NCBI RefSeq assembly: GCF_018688095.1
Contig: NZ_CP061311.1
Coordinates: 1,582,120-1,646,119, forward strand
DNA: 64,000 bases
Direction of reading: 5' to 3'
Source of the DNA: Polynucleobacter sp. AP-Titi-500A-B4
GTDB lineage: Bacteria > Pseudomonadota > Gammaproteobacteria > Burkholderiales > Burkholderiaceae
A model generated the notes under the pieces. It saw only the letters and a program-made list of their open reading frames with translations. It had not been told where the DNA came from and ran no database searches. Positions 8,361 to 18,306 of the stretch are shown here, piece by piece. The position numbers were made by a program, and so were the translations under genes. Numbering within the stretch: position 1 is the first letter of the stretch; each line of letters starts with the position of its first letter.

Positions 8361-9683
8361 CTAATGTAATTTTACAATCGAGTGCGTTCTACGGTGAATT
8401 AAACGACTCAGCGTATCCAATGCAACCTTTGTCCATCCATGTAGGGCTAATTGATGAAGTTTATATAGACTGATGTACATCATCTTTGCAAACATCCCCT
8501 CGACCATCAGACTTCCACCAATTAGTCCACCCATCATGCTTCCCACGCTGCTATATTCTCCCAACGAAACTAAGGATCCAAAGTCGCGATAGACATAAGG
8601 TTTTAGGGGTTGATGATCGATGATGCGATTGATCTGTTTATATAAATGCGACGCTTGCTGATGAGCTGCTTGAGCTCGAGGGGGTACAAACCCGCCCTTA
8701 CCATTATTTGCTTCGGGCCAAGGGCATGCCGCACAATCACCAATCGCAAAAATATTAGCATCTAAGGTTGTCTGTAGAGAAGGTAAAACCATTAATTGAT
8801 TGACATGGTTAGTCTCAAGCCCTCCAATACCCTTGAGGAAATCGGGAGCCTTCACACCTGCAGCCCAAACAATCAGCTCTGCAGGAATCTCTCTCCCATC
8901 AGACAGTAGCACTTGATGCTCTAAAACTTGTTGCACCTTTGCATTGGTAATCACCTCAACACCGAGGTCAGTCAATAATTTTTCTGCCGCAGTCGAAATG
9001 CGATCAGAAAGCGCAGGCAATATCTTTGGAGCCGCTTCAATTAAGATGACCTTCAAATCCTTCTCAGGATCAACTCTATCCATTCCAAAAGAAATAATGG
9101 CACGAGTGGTTCTATGTAACTCTGCAGCCAACTCAACTCCAGTGGCACCAGCACCAATAATGGCAACCTTCAGCTGATGTCGAGCTAAGGCATTACTTTG
9201 AGCCTGCGCTCTTAAACAGGCATTAACTAAGCGAAGATGAAAGCGTTTTGCATCGCCCAAAGATTCTAGTCTTTGGGCGTATTGCGCAACACCTTTAGTG
9301 CCAAAGTCATTTGTTAGGCTACCAATAGAGATGACTAATGTGTCGTAAGGGATAGTTTGGGTTGGTGTCACCAATTCACCAGACTCATCTATATAAGGGG
9401 CAACTTGAATTTCTTTCTTATCTCGATCAATGCCAACCAACTCACCTAATCGAAATTTAAAATGATGCCAATGGGCTTGCGCAATGTAATCTAATTCTTG
9501 ATCCGCAAGGTCCATCGATCCTGCTGCTACTTCGTGTAATTTTGGCTTCCAGATATGGGTTCTATTCTTGTCAACCAAAGTGACTTTTATCTTTTTTCCA
9601 TCAAAGTTGCGACCCAGCTTAGTAGCCAACCCAAGACCGCCAGCACCCCCGCCTACGATGACTATTCGATGTGCGTGAGACAT
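8361..9683 (-). CDS. ndh: Type II NADH dehydrogenase (non-proton-pumping)
   Basis: The 440-residue flavoprotein has an N-terminal FAD-binding VGGGAGGLGLATKLG motif (residues 10-24), an internal NAD-binding IIGAGATGVELAAELH motif, and IFAIGDCAACPWPE in the second FAD site. The C-terminal region KMMYISLYKLHQLALHG is amphipathic, as in membrane-bound Ndh. It oxidises NADH and reduces quinone without pumping protons. It lies just outside the photosynthesis cluster, with the 43-aa peptide gene downstream. Sulfide:quinone reductase is an alternative within the superfamily, but the pattern favours Ndh. Confidence 0.85.
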   Translation of the reverse strand: MSHAHRIVIVGGGAGGLGLATKLGRNFDGKKIKVTLVDKNRTHIWKPKLHEVAAGSMDLADQELDYIAQAHWHHFKFRLGELVGIDRDKKEIQVAPYIDESGELVTPTQTIPYDTLVISIGSLTNDFGTKGVAQYAQRLESLGDAKRFHLRLVNACLRAQAQSNALARHQLKVAIIGAGATGVELAAELHRTTRAIISFGMDRVDPEKDLKVILIEAAPKILPALSDRISTAAEKLLTDLGVEVITNAKVQQVLEHQVLLSDGREIPAELIVWAAGVKAPDFLKGIGGLETNHVNQLMVLPSLQTTLDANIFAIGDCAACPWPEANNGKGGFVPPRAQAAHQQASHLYKQINRIIDHQPLKPYVYRDFGSLVSLGEYSSVGSMMGGLIGGSLMVEGMFAKMMYISLYKLHQLALHGWTKVALDTLSRLIHRRTHSIVKLH

Positions 9684-9764
9684 ATTAGCCTTAAACCTTA
9701 GCCACTCTTAGGCTGGATGAATAAATCATTACCAATGGAACTACCATAACCTTTTGCGGATGTT

Positions 9765-10733
9765 TTAGCGTAAGCGCTCAACATAAAAAGTGGCTTTTTC
9801 CAGTGCATCTTCAGCATCCATTCCTACCATGTCTGCACCGAGATCATCTATCAGCTCAGGAAACTGATTAAATACTGGACTGCCGATAATGACGCCGACT
9901 TGAGGATTCTTTGATTTAGCTTTAATGCTCTTAATTAATTCCTTAAGCTGCGGAAATTGCTCACGAACACTAGCTGACAGACCCACAACGTCAAACCATT
10001 CATTCGCAGCCATGGCAATAATGTCTTCTTCTGTGGCGGCTAACTCACCCCAAATGCGCCATCCCGCTCTAGCAAAAAACTCCGAAACCATGAACAGGCC
10101 TAGGTTGTGCTGTGAACCTGGTAATGGCACCAACATAATGCTCGAACCTGTTTGCTTTTGCTCCGCATACTGCTGAAATATTGGGCTTAAGTCATACATC
10201 AATTGCTTAATACGCCAAAGTGCAATGGTCACTTCAGTGAAATTCGATTCATCATCCTCCCACATTTGCCCCAGCTTTCTAGCAACGGGGGTTAGCAAGA
10301 GCAAATAAATATCTTCTAGGGCAGTTCCTGATTCATGCATTGCCTTCACATAATTGACTGAGGCACGGGCATCTTCTTGGAGAACAAGTTCCGTTAATTG
10401 GGCGATGATTTTTTCATCAATACTAGCTTTTACCGGTAACTCTTGAGGAATAGATGAATCAAGATGTTGCTCAATAATGAGCGGCAGAATATTGCCTTCA
10501 ATGGTTTTAACCAGTGACTCGAGATACTCAGCTTCAGTACAGGCTTTTTCGAGCGGATGGGTATCTTGTTCTTTTTTAAAATTCGCCTTTGATGGCGCAT
10601 TCGATACCAAGCAATCATCCCACATGCTGTTTGATGCCTCGGATGAGCGTTGTTGGTCTACCTTAAAGTCATCCTGCTTGGATTTCTTTTTAAAGCCTGC
10701 AATGCTCACTAGCCTAGATAAATTCATGAACAT
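9765..10733 (-). CDS. AerR/PpaA-like cobalamin-binding regulator (second copy)
   Basis: The protein resembles AerR/PpaA, the B12-binding antirepressors that act on PpsR/CrtJ. Residues about 105-200 hold a helical B12-cap domain (DIYLLLLTPVARKLGQMWEDD), and then a Rossmann-like domain has LVPLPGSQHNLGLFM, where the histidine fits the reported axial cobalamin ligand. The first 90 residues are polar and not conserved with the copy at 34796. The open frame begins with TTG at 10757; I chose the ATG at 10733, but an ATG at 10727 is also possible. It is the last gene of the bchG operon. Confidence 0.8.
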   Translation of the reverse strand: MFMNLSRLVSIAGFKKKSKQDDFKVDQQRSSEASNSMWDDCLVSNAPSKANFKKEQDTHPLEKACTEAEYLESLVKTIEGNILPLIIEQHLDSSIPQELPVKASIDEKIIAQLTELVLQEDARASVNYVKAMHESGTALEDIYLLLLTPVARKLGQMWEDDESNFTEVTIALWRIKQLMYDLSPIFQQYAEQKQTGSSIMLVPLPGSQHNLGLFMVSEFFARAGWRIWGELAATEEDIIAMAANEWFDVVGLSASVREQFPQLKELIKSIKAKSKNPQVGVIIGSPVFNQFPELIDDLGADMVGMDAEDALEKATFYVERLR

Positions 10734-10846
10734 CACCAGATCAAGACACGGTCTCAAAAAGACTTTTGAAGATAACCGTGGCTGCCTAAGAGCCTCTTTA
10801 TTGGAATCAATACTTTATAAATTCTTTCTGAGAAATACACAAACAC

Positions 10847-12064
10847 TTAACTGTAGGTGCTTTCCCTAGAGTCCTTGATTTCCTCTTTCCTGGGCTCTAA
10901 ACCATATGTCCGTACAAGTTGCCAAACATGTTGAGGCACCATATTTTTGATTTTGTGCGGCGCAGTATTGCGTAAATGAATCACTGACTCAATTGCTTTC
11001 ATCTCCACTCTTGCTTTTGCAAACTCAAGACCACGTGGTCCAAACCGAGGCATGACCCACGCAAAAATACTTCGCAAAAAATTGGGCATTCTTTGTAGTG
11101 GCAAGCCTCCAGCAGCTAGCTCCACATTCTTCATAAAACCTTTTACTGGCCCCAATCGGTTGCCAGCGGATTGCAAAGGCTCTATATGAATTTCAGGATC
11201 TAATACTTGAGCCAACTCTTGACCTCTTGCATTACGAATAATTAACCACTGCTCCCCTGTACCGGCCATATATCCAACCGTAATATCTGAAAGAGAGTTG
11301 ACATAGTCAACGCAGGTTTTACAAGTGGTTGGGAAAAAGTCGCCGGGTAAATCTGAGAGGGGTAGCTTTAAGAAAGGAATTTCTTGGGTGCGCCCATCTG
11401 AAAAACGTAACTCAACATGGTAATCGGCTCTAAATTCTAAATAGGTAATTTCTTCCGGCTTTTGAGATAGTAATCCTAAAAAATGGTGGAAATTTTCTGT
11501 TGTCGTGTTATCTGAGCAAGGTGAACCAATGATGAATAACTTCTCAAAACCCAGCTCTTTCTCCAGCGCTCTCGCTGCATATACCTGACAAGGTATACCG
11601 ACCATGGCGACCCTTCGAAATCCAAGCTCTTTAGCTTGCTCAAGGTATTGAACAATAGGTGCATAGCCCATTTTCATTCCTCTGCAATGCTGCATGTCCT
11701 TGGCTTGACTAACAATGACAGGCATAGGGCGCCATTGATCCTCTGGATCAGAGGCCATGGTGATGACAGCATCAACCATATTTTTTTCTAGTAGCAATTC
11801 ACACAATCGCGTAATGATGCCCGTCCATTGTGCTCCCGCCAAGGGGTTCTTTAATCTGGCTCTATACATTTGTAGATAGGTGCCAAAAAAGACTTCGTCA
11901 GATTCGCCTACCTTACGAACCCTACCATGTGTAGAGATTTCAAACTGTGGGTAATTGGGTTGAATGAATTGACATGCAGTAGCACAACGCTTAGGTTGCG
12001 ATGTTCTAGATACTCCGCAATCCGTACACAGTTCCCGAAATGGGGCAATATCAACCGACTCCAT
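10847..12064 (-). CDS. bciB: Ferredoxin-type divinyl (proto)chlorophyllide 8-vinyl reductase BciB
   Basis: About 405 residues of the F420-hydrogenase beta-subunit family, the fold of BciB. Iron-sulphur cysteine groups are visible: LCTDCGVSRTSQPKRC near the N-terminus and TTCKTCVDY near residue 265, plus GIPCQVYAAR and GSPCSDN. BciB reduces the C8 vinyl group of (bacterio)chlorophyll intermediates using ferredoxin and FAD. Its place in the bchG operon supports this role. The start is ATG at 12064, with an in-frame TTG 6 bases earlier; the AGGGG ribosome site overlaps the dxs stop codon. Confidence 0.88.
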   Translation of the reverse strand: MESVDIAPFRELCTDCGVSRTSQPKRCATACQFIQPNYPQFEISTHGRVRKVGESDEVFFGTYLQMYRARLKNPLAGAQWTGIITRLCELLLEKNMVDAVITMASDPEDQWRPMPVIVSQAKDMQHCRGMKMGYAPIVQYLEQAKELGFRRVAMVGIPCQVYAARALEKELGFEKLFIIGSPCSDNTTTENFHHFLGLLSQKPEEITYLEFRADYHVELRFSDGRTQEIPFLKLPLSDLPGDFFPTTCKTCVDYVNSLSDITVGYMAGTGEQWLIIRNARGQELAQVLDPEIHIEPLQSAGNRLGPVKGFMKNVELAAGGLPLQRMPNFLRSIFAWVMPRFGPRGLEFAKARVEMKAIESVIHLRNTAPHKIKNMVPQHVWQLVRTYGLEPRKEEIKDSRESTYS

Positions 12065-12077
12065 TGCCAACTAACCC

Positions 12078-13964
12078 CTAACTAAAGCGCGTGATGACTC
12101 TTTGTTTAATCTTCTCAGCCGAAAGTCCGTAGAGGTCTAATAATAAATTCACATCCCCGTGATCAACATACTCATCAGGCAAGCCTATTTGCATAGACTC
12201 AATTTGAATATTGTGATCCGCGAGAACCTCAAGGCAGGCGCTACCGGCGCCGCCCTGGACAGCACTATCCTCAACAAAAACCAATGCGTCATGAGTGCGC
12301 GCAATATCGCACAACAATGTCTCATCCAAAGGCTTCACAAAGCGCATATCTACGACGGTAGCGTTGATCTCTTGTGCTACGGGTAATGCGTTGTATAGCA
12401 AAGGTCCAAAACAGATGAAGGCAATCTTTTTCTGTTGAGGCAAAGCGCTATCTATTGTGCGTACTATGAGACCTTTACCGATTGGTAAGGACTCTAATGC
12501 TTGACCTGTAGCCTCTAGACCAATGCCTGCACCACGCGGATAACGCACTGCGGCTGGACCATCATGCTTAAAGGCCGTGGTGAGCATAGCTCTACACTCC
12601 TGCTCATTAGAAGGGCTCATTAAGACCAGATTTGGCAAGCAGCGTAAAAAGGCGATATCAAATGCGCCTGCATGGGTTGCACCATCTGCACCTACTAGAC
12701 CAGCACGATCAATTGCAAAGGTCACTGGTAAGTTTTGTAAGGTGACATCGTGTATGAGTTGGTCATAGCCTCGCTGCAAAAAGGTCGAATAAATCGCGAC
12801 TACAGGCTTTAACCCTTCGCAAGCAATACCAGCGGCAAATGTGACGGCGTGTTGCTCCGCAATACCCACGTCAAAATATCGCTCTGGAAATTGCTTTTCA
12901 AACTCTACCAATCCAGAGCCTTCACGCATTGCTGGAGTGATCGCAATGAGGCGCTCGTCTTGCTCGCCCATATCACATAACCATTCACCAAAGACTTGCG
13001 TATAGGTTTTTTTGCCACCAGGCTTTACTTGAATACCTTCTACCGGATTAAATTTTCCAGGGCCATGGTAGAGAATGGGGTCACTCTCAGCAAATGAATA
13101 GCCCTTTCCCTTTTTGGTAATGATGTGTAAAAACTGAGGGCCTTCGGTTTGCGCTAAGACCTTCAGGTTTTCTAAGGTAGGTAGCAAGACATCGAGATTA
13201 TGACCATCGATAGGACCGTAATAGTCAAAGCCAAACTCTTCAAAAATCGTTGCTGGCCCAACCATCCCTTTAGCATGGCCCTCTAAGCGCTTCGCAAACT
13301 CTCGAATAGGCGGAGCTACAGAAAGCACTTTATCTAAACCCCGCTTAGTAGCGGCATACATAGAGCCAGAAATCAATTTCACTAAGTAGCGATTGAGCGC
13401 CCCTACTGCAGGAGAAATCGACATTTCATTGTCATTGAGAATGACAATCAAGGGGACCTTTTTATTAACACCTGCATTATTCATTGCCTCAAAGGCCATA
13501 CCAGCACTCATAGCGCCATCACCAATCACGGCAATCACATTCCGCTTTTCGTTTTTAGCTTTTGCAGCAACTGCCATACCTAGGGCTGCAGAAATACTGG
13601 TAGATGAATGCGCTGTACCAAATGCATCGTATTCACTTTCACTGCGCTTCGGAAAACCAGAGATTCCACCGTACTGTCTTAAACCTGGCATTAGCTCTCT
13701 GCGACCCGTTAGCACTTTATGAGCATAACTTTGGTGACCCACATCCCAAACAATGCGGTCATGTGGAGTATCAAAAACATAATGCAGAGCCAAGGCCAAT
13801 TCAACTGTGCCCAAATTCGATGACAAATGGCCGCCAGTATCAGAGACAGAACTCAGGATGAAATTGCGCAGCTCTCTAGCGATTTGCGGTAGCTTAGTAG
13901 CTTCATATGCCCGAAGTTCATCTGGGGCTGATATGGTCTCAAGAAGGTTTGTCATTTTCAGCAT
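12078..13964 (-). CDS. dxs: 1-deoxy-D-xylulose-5-phosphate synthase
   Basis: The 628-residue protein is a full-length DXS: GHQSYAHKVLTGR (thiamine-diphosphate region) early, GDGAMSAGMAFEAMN followed by ILNDNEMSIS for metal and cofactor binding, and DIGIAEQHAVTFAAG-like sequence (here VGIAEQHAVTFAAG) in the pyrimidine domain. It makes the first committed intermediate of the MEP pathway from pyruvate and glyceraldehyde 3-phosphate. Located between hemA and bciB in the bchG operon, it probably feeds phytol and carotenoid synthesis and may be a second genomic copy. The start could also be the ATG at 13955. Confidence 0.95.
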   Translation of the reverse strand: MLKMTNLLETISAPDELRAYEATKLPQIARELRNFILSSVSDTGGHLSSNLGTVELALALHYVFDTPHDRIVWDVGHQSYAHKVLTGRRELMPGLRQYGGISGFPKRSESEYDAFGTAHSSTSISAALGMAVAAKAKNEKRNVIAVIGDGAMSAGMAFEAMNNAGVNKKVPLIVILNDNEMSISPAVGALNRYLVKLISGSMYAATKRGLDKVLSVAPPIREFAKRLEGHAKGMVGPATIFEEFGFDYYGPIDGHNLDVLLPTLENLKVLAQTEGPQFLHIITKKGKGYSFAESDPILYHGPGKFNPVEGIQVKPGGKKTYTQVFGEWLCDMGEQDERLIAITPAMREGSGLVEFEKQFPERYFDVGIAEQHAVTFAAGIACEGLKPVVAIYSTFLQRGYDQLIHDVTLQNLPVTFAIDRAGLVGADGATHAGAFDIAFLRCLPNLVLMSPSNEQECRAMLTTAFKHDGPAAVRYPRGAGIGLEATGQALESLPIGKGLIVRTIDSALPQQKKIAFICFGPLLYNALPVAQEINATVVDMRFVKPLDETLLCDIARTHDALVFVEDSAVQGGAGSACLEVLADHNIQIESMQIGLPDEYVDHGDVNLLLDLYGLSAEKIKQRVITRFS

Positions 13965-13971
13965 AGCGATC

Positions 13972-15282
13972 TCACTTTGATGAATAGATTTTGGAGATAA
14001 TTTTTTTATACTCTTCTAAATTTTCGTCAGAAGATTGTTTCAAAGCATGAATCGGAGCATGCATAAACTTATTGGCAAGCGCAATGGCCATATGTGAGAG
14101 AACCAGCATAGGGTCATCCCCATTCGCAATTCTTCTACTGGCTTTTTCTAGCTCAATCTTTTGAAATTGCTCACCCACATCTTGGATTGATCGAATGATG
14201 GGCACAACTGCTCGCTTCTCAAGGGTTTCATAAAACTCAATCACCCCTTTTTCAATAATCTTCTCTGCTTCACCAATCGATTCAAGACGATTTGCTTTTC
14301 CGGTATTTACAATCTCACCAAGATCATCAATAGAATAGAGATAAGCATTTTTTAAGCTCTTGATCTCGGGCTCAAAATCTCTAGGCACTGCTAGATCAAT
14401 CAGGACGATAGGTCGAGACTGACGAGCCTTCAGCGCCGTTTTGACCATTCCCATCCCCACGATTGGCAATGAGCTCGCTGTGCAGGAGACGACTACATCA
14501 TATTGATGTAACTGTTTAGGAAGTTCAGCTAAAGGAAATACTTCAGTTTCTAAATTCTGACTCGCAAATGCTTGAATTAACTCACTACCACGATCAATCG
14601 TGCGATTAGAGATCGCAATCTTTTTCGGATTTTTGCCAGCAAAGTGATTTGCACACAAACCAATCATTTCGCCAGCACCGATAAATAAGACATTGCAGTC
14701 ACTGATTTGCCCAAAGATACGCTCAACTAATTTGATTGATGCGCCTGCCATTGAGACGGAATGAGCCCCGATTTGGGTATTACCGCGAACAACCTTTGCT
14801 ACAGAAAATGTTTTATCGAATAAGGGCTTTAGGTAAGTCCCTAGAGTCCCTACTTGATTGGCATTCTCAATCGCTTTTTTCATTTGCCCGAGGATTTGGG
14901 TTTCCCCCAGAACCATCGAATCTAGACCGCTCCCAACCCTAAAAGCATGCTTGACTGCATCACTCTCCTTGGCAGAATATATATAAGGACGCAACTCATT
15001 TTTTTGGACATTGTTTTGAGCGGCCAGCCATTCAAAAGCCCGACTCTCTAGGTGATGATCCTCATACTCAACATCATTGGCGGCACAATAGATCTCCATG
15101 CGGTTGCAAGTAGACAGAATGGCTACCTCTGGCTGATTTTCGGCATTGTCTCTTTGTAAAAATTTACGCAAATCAATTAATGAATCATGCAAAACCTCAG
15201 GCGCAACTGCCACACTCTCCCGAATATCAATCGGGGCCGTGTGATGATTCACGCCGAGGTTGAGCAGCTTCATGCTTGGCAT
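13972..15282 (-). CDS. hemA: Glutamyl-tRNA reductase
   Basis: The 436-residue protein starts with MKLLNLGVNHHTAPIDIRE and contains the catalytic-cysteine motif ILSTCNRMEIY near residue 57, LGETQILGQ, and an NADPH domain (VLFIGAGEMIGL). It reduces glutamyl-tRNA to glutamate-1-semialdehyde, the entry to 5-aminolevulinate synthesis by the C5 route. Its position after tspO and before dxs in a bacteriochlorophyll operon suggests a dedicated copy for pigment synthesis. Start: ATG at 15282, with a second ATG at 15273; a GGAG site lies upstream. Confidence 0.95.
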   Translation of the reverse strand: MPSMKLLNLGVNHHTAPIDIRESVAVAPEVLHDSLIDLRKFLQRDNAENQPEVAILSTCNRMEIYCAANDVEYEDHHLESRAFEWLAAQNNVQKNELRPYIYSAKESDAVKHAFRVGSGLDSMVLGETQILGQMKKAIENANQVGTLGTYLKPLFDKTFSVAKVVRGNTQIGAHSVSMAGASIKLVERIFGQISDCNVLFIGAGEMIGLCANHFAGKNPKKIAISNRTIDRGSELIQAFASQNLETEVFPLAELPKQLHQYDVVVSCTASSLPIVGMGMVKTALKARQSRPIVLIDLAVPRDFEPEIKSLKNAYLYSIDDLGEIVNTGKANRLESIGEAEKIIEKGVIEFYETLEKRAVVPIIRSIQDVGEQFQKIELEKASRRIANGDDPMLVLSHMAIALANKFMHAPIHALKQSSDENLEEYKKIISKIYSSK

Positions 15283-15286
15283 AGCT

Positions 15287-15772
15287 TCAGTAAGCTCCTG
15301 GATTTAACACTAACGTTTCCCAATTCAGGCGCATTGCAATCGTCACCCAAATTAAGTATGGGAACATCAAGTAAGCAGCTATCCTGCGGATTGGCCACAT
15401 CACCAAAATAATCGCCAACACCGATCCCCATAGGAAAAACGCCTCTATCAATGACCAATCGGGGTGTTGCATCCGGAAATAAAAAACACTCCAGAGCACG
15501 TTGAGAAAGCTGTTCAACCAAAATAGTGCGGAGATTTTGGCTTTCTGTGACGCACTAGCGCCACTATTAAATGCAATCATCCATGCCAGCGCAGACAGGA
15601 TAAAAATGATCGTCCAAATCACGCCAAAGGACCAATCTGGTGGTTTCCAAGGCGGCTGGATCAATGAGAAATACCAAGGCCCCAGCTTTGTAGCCATGCC
15701 ACCCAGGACTGAAGTGACAACCATCCAGGCTGCAATTAACCAGAGATACTTGTGCTGAAAAAACATCTTCAT
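15287..15772 (-). CDS. tspO: Tryptophan-rich sensory protein TspO
   Basis: A 161-residue five-helix membrane protein of the TspO/MBR family: WYFSLIQPPWKPPDWSFGVIW carries the typical W-x-P-x-W-x-P-P pattern, later FLNVLWSVFYF and WPIRRIAAYLMFPYLIWVTIA follow. TspO binds porphyrins in the membrane and in Rhodobacter modulates photosynthesis-gene expression through tetrapyrrole handling. It overlaps bchP by 4 bases (ATGA) and precedes hemA by 4 bases, so it is translated with them. Confidence 0.93.
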   Translation of the reverse strand: MKMFFQHKYLWLIAAWMVVTSVLGGMATKLGPWYFSLIQPPWKPPDWSFGVIWTIIFILSALAWMIAFNSGASASQKAKISALFWLNSFLNVLWSVFYFRMQHPDWSLIEAFFLWGSVLAIILVMWPIRRIAAYLMFPYLIWVTIAMRLNWETLVLNPGAY

Positions 15773-16974
15773 ACTTTAGCCAATCCCAAAAGGTGTCCCA
15801 TATCCTTAATAAAGATTTTCAGATGAGCCATAGGCTTCTTGCGTACGAGCTTTTTGTTCATATAAGACTCAAAGGTGAGTTTTTGAACATCCTTGTCTTC
15901 ACACATCTTGACAAAGCTCTCACGTCTTTTATCGGTCGAGTACCAGAAATATTGCATGATGCCTAAAACAATAAAGGTCATGCGATGCTCTTTCATGAAA
16001 CGCTTGCGAGCTAACTTGAGTTTTGCTGGATTATTACTTTCCACGAATTCAGCAACTGCTTCGCCTGCTAATTGACCACCAAGCATTGCATAGTAAATAC
16101 CTTCACCAGATGCTGGCGCAACCACTCCAGCAGCATCGCCCGCCAAAACAACTTGCTGACCATCGTCCCATTTCTTCAAGGGCTTCATCGGCAAAGGCGC
16201 TCCTTCGTGACGAATCAATTCAGCACCCTCTAAACCAATGTCAGCTCGTAATTTGGCAACCGCATTTCTGAGTGAAAAACCTTTGTCTGCACTTCCAGTG
16301 CCTACGCTGATGGTATCGCCATGCGGAAATACCCAGCCATAAAAATCAGGGGATACTGGCTTTTGATATAAGACATCACACCGAGTTCCATCAAAAGAAT
16401 TTGGTGCATTGGGTGGAGTCTTAATAATCTCGTGATACGCAAATACATAATTTGCCTCAGCACACCCCTTCACTCCTGCGCTTCTACCCACTTGTGATTT
16501 GGCACCATCAGCACCAATAACTGCTTTGGCAAGAACGCTCTTCAAGACCCCTTGGTCACCATCACGGGCACCACGTGTGCGATAGTAAATCCGAGCATAT
16601 GGACCCTCTCTTGTCAGCGATTCAAATAAGCCGTCTTCGCGAGTAGCTCCCTCTTTAACGGCGCGCTGTCTTAACCACTCATCAAAGTGAGAGCGATCAA
16701 CCATTCCTACAAAGCCATTCTCAATTGGAATATCTACTGCTTTACCAAGCGGCGACACCATGCGGGCAGATTTTGCTTTCGCTACGAGCAACTCATCTGG
16801 GATCTGAAAATCCTTAATCAAGCGCGGAGGAATAGCGCCACCACAAGGTTTAATGCGTCCACGCTTATCTAATAACAAGACCTGCTTACCCTTTTGAGCA
16901 AGCGTTTGAGCGGCGGTAGATCCAGCGGGACCACCACCAACAACGACTGCGTCATAAATAAATTCAGTTGTCAT
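15769..16974 (-). CDS. bchP: Geranylgeranyl reductase BchP
   Basis: The 401-residue flavoprotein has an N-terminal FAD motif VVVGGGPAGSTAAQTLA, KPCGGAIPP, and a second cofactor motif VVLAGDAAGVVAPASGEGIYYAM. BchP reduces the geranylgeranyl tail of bacteriochlorophyll (or free GGPP) to phytyl in three NADPH-dependent steps. It is translationally coupled with tspO and begins 4 bases after the PucC-family gene, in the order bchG, MFS, bchP seen in other proteobacterial clusters. Confidence 0.95.
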   Translation of the reverse strand: MTTEFIYDAVVVGGGPAGSTAAQTLAQKGKQVLLLDKRGRIKPCGGAIPPRLIKDFQIPDELLVAKAKSARMVSPLGKAVDIPIENGFVGMVDRSHFDEWLRQRAVKEGATREDGLFESLTREGPYARIYYRTRGARDGDQGVLKSVLAKAVIGADGAKSQVGRSAGVKGCAEANYVFAYHEIIKTPPNAPNSFDGTRCDVLYQKPVSPDFYGWVFPHGDTISVGTGSADKGFSLRNAVAKLRADIGLEGAELIRHEGAPLPMKPLKKWDDGQQVVLAGDAAGVVAPASGEGIYYAMLGGQLAGEAVAEFVESNNPAKLKLARKRFMKEHRMTFIVLGIMQYFWYSTDKRRESFVKMCEDKDVQKLTFESYMNKKLVRKKPMAHLKIFIKDMGHLLGLAKV

Positions 16975-16977
16975 GCT

Positions 16978-18306
16978 TCACCTCGCTCCACTAGAACTAC
17001 CCGTTTTATTCTCGACCTGAGATGCCATATAAGCGGAGGCAACAAACAGAATTGCCTCAACAAAAAAGACCGATGCATATGCGAATGCTGAATTTGCAAA
17101 AATGGATCTCGCAAGATCGCTAGCACCAGCTCCTAATAGACCACCCAACCCAAATGCAATTGCTTGAGCGCCACCCCAAAGACCGATTCTGACGCCCTCT
17201 TTACCACTCCCACCAGTTACTGCTAAACGCATCATGGAAGCAATGGCGGCAATAGAAAATGCACCATTCGCCAATCCCAAAATAAAGACATTCAGTTTTA
17301 ATGGCCAGCTGCCTTCTAAGATTCCAGCAACCACTAAGCCAAACATTGCTAGAGCAGAAGCCAAGCAACCATAAATCATCCATGACCTGAGTGATCCAAA
17401 GTAAGGCCTTAATCTGCTAGAACCACAAATCGCTACCAATAACATGCCAGTTAGTACGCCCGAGTGTTGAATACCCGAGAGACTAGTGGTCTCACCTAAG
17501 GAGTATTTAAAAATCATTCCCGCAAATGGCTCCAAGATCAAATCTTGCGCGCTAAATGCGAACATTGATAAGAAAATAAAGATGGTGAATTTTCTAGTAT
17601 CAGGATCAGCCAAAATGTCGGCTAAGGCTTTTCTAAAAGGCGTCTTTTGAGCACTGCTTGCTGGGGTATTTTGCAACTCACGCCCCTCTAATTTATAGAG
17701 CGCTACAACTGTAATGAGGCAAGCAATCGATGAAATCGTTCCTGAAATGAGAATGACTTTTTCTGGTGAGTATGGATCAAGAAATTTGCCGGCAATACCA
17801 CTTGTTAAAGCAAAGCCAAAAATCATCATGAGCCATACGGTGGTTGCTGCTGCTGCCCTTCTCTCGTCGCTAACGCCCTTTGCCAATAGCGCCAGCAATG
17901 AAGTGCCACTCATGCTGACGCCGATACCAATAAAGAAGAAGGCGACGATTGCTGCTGATATCCCAACAATTAAGTTAACGCCCATGAGTGTTGTGGCAAT
18001 TGCTGCTCCAAATCCACCTAAGGCCAATAAACCGACGCCACCAATAATCCATGGAGTTCTTTTGGCTCCGCTATCTGACTCAAATCCCATACGCGGTCTG
18101 ATAACTTGCACAAAATAATGAATTGCCACCAGTAGGCCAGGAAGGCTTGCTGGCAAAGCCAACTCCACCACCATGATGCGATTTAAGGTTGAAGTTGTCA
18201 TCACCACAATGGCGCCAATGGCCGCTTGCACCAAACCAAGGCGCACAATACTGAGCCAGCCAAATGTCGATGACTGATATATAGGCTGAGTCATCGCAAT
18301 ACTCAT
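16978..18306 (-). CDS. PucC-family MFS protein between bchG and bchP (BCH2 type)
   Basis: A 442-residue membrane protein with about 12 helices and the PucC-family pattern: early TLNRIMVVELALPASLPGLLVA, LEPFAGMIF, and late GLWGGAQAIAFGLGGLLGAG. PucC proteins help insert or deliver pigment to light-harvesting complexes. The position between bchG and bchP matches the ORF428/BCH2 gene of Rhodobacter, thought to act with chlorophyll synthase. It starts within the bchG stop region (ATGA overlap). Two further family members are in the window, lhaA at 24369 and pucC at 59350. Confidence 0.9.
   Translation of the reverse strand: MSIAMTQPIYQSSTFGWLSIVRLGLVQAAIGAIVVMTTSTLNRIMVVELALPASLPGLLVAIHYFVQVIRPRMGFESDSGAKRTPWIIGGVGLLALGGFGAAIATTLMGVNLIVGISAAIVAFFFIGIGVSMSGTSLLALLAKGVSDERRAAAATTVWLMMIFGFALTSGIAGKFLDPYSPEKVILISGTISSIACLITVVALYKLEGRELQNTPASSAQKTPFRKALADILADPDTRKFTIFIFLSMFAFSAQDLILEPFAGMIFKYSLGETTSLSGIQHSGVLTGMLLVAICGSSRLRPYFGSLRSWMIYGCLASALAMFGLVVAGILEGSWPLKLNVFILGLANGAFSIAAIASMMRLAVTGGSGKEGVRIGLWGGAQAIAFGLGGLLGAGASDLARSIFANSAFAYASVFFVEAILFVASAYMASQVENKTGSSSGAR

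Noticed and set aside
15270..15521. Minus-strand frame inside tspO
   Set aside because: It is an alternative frame of a clearly recognised gene.
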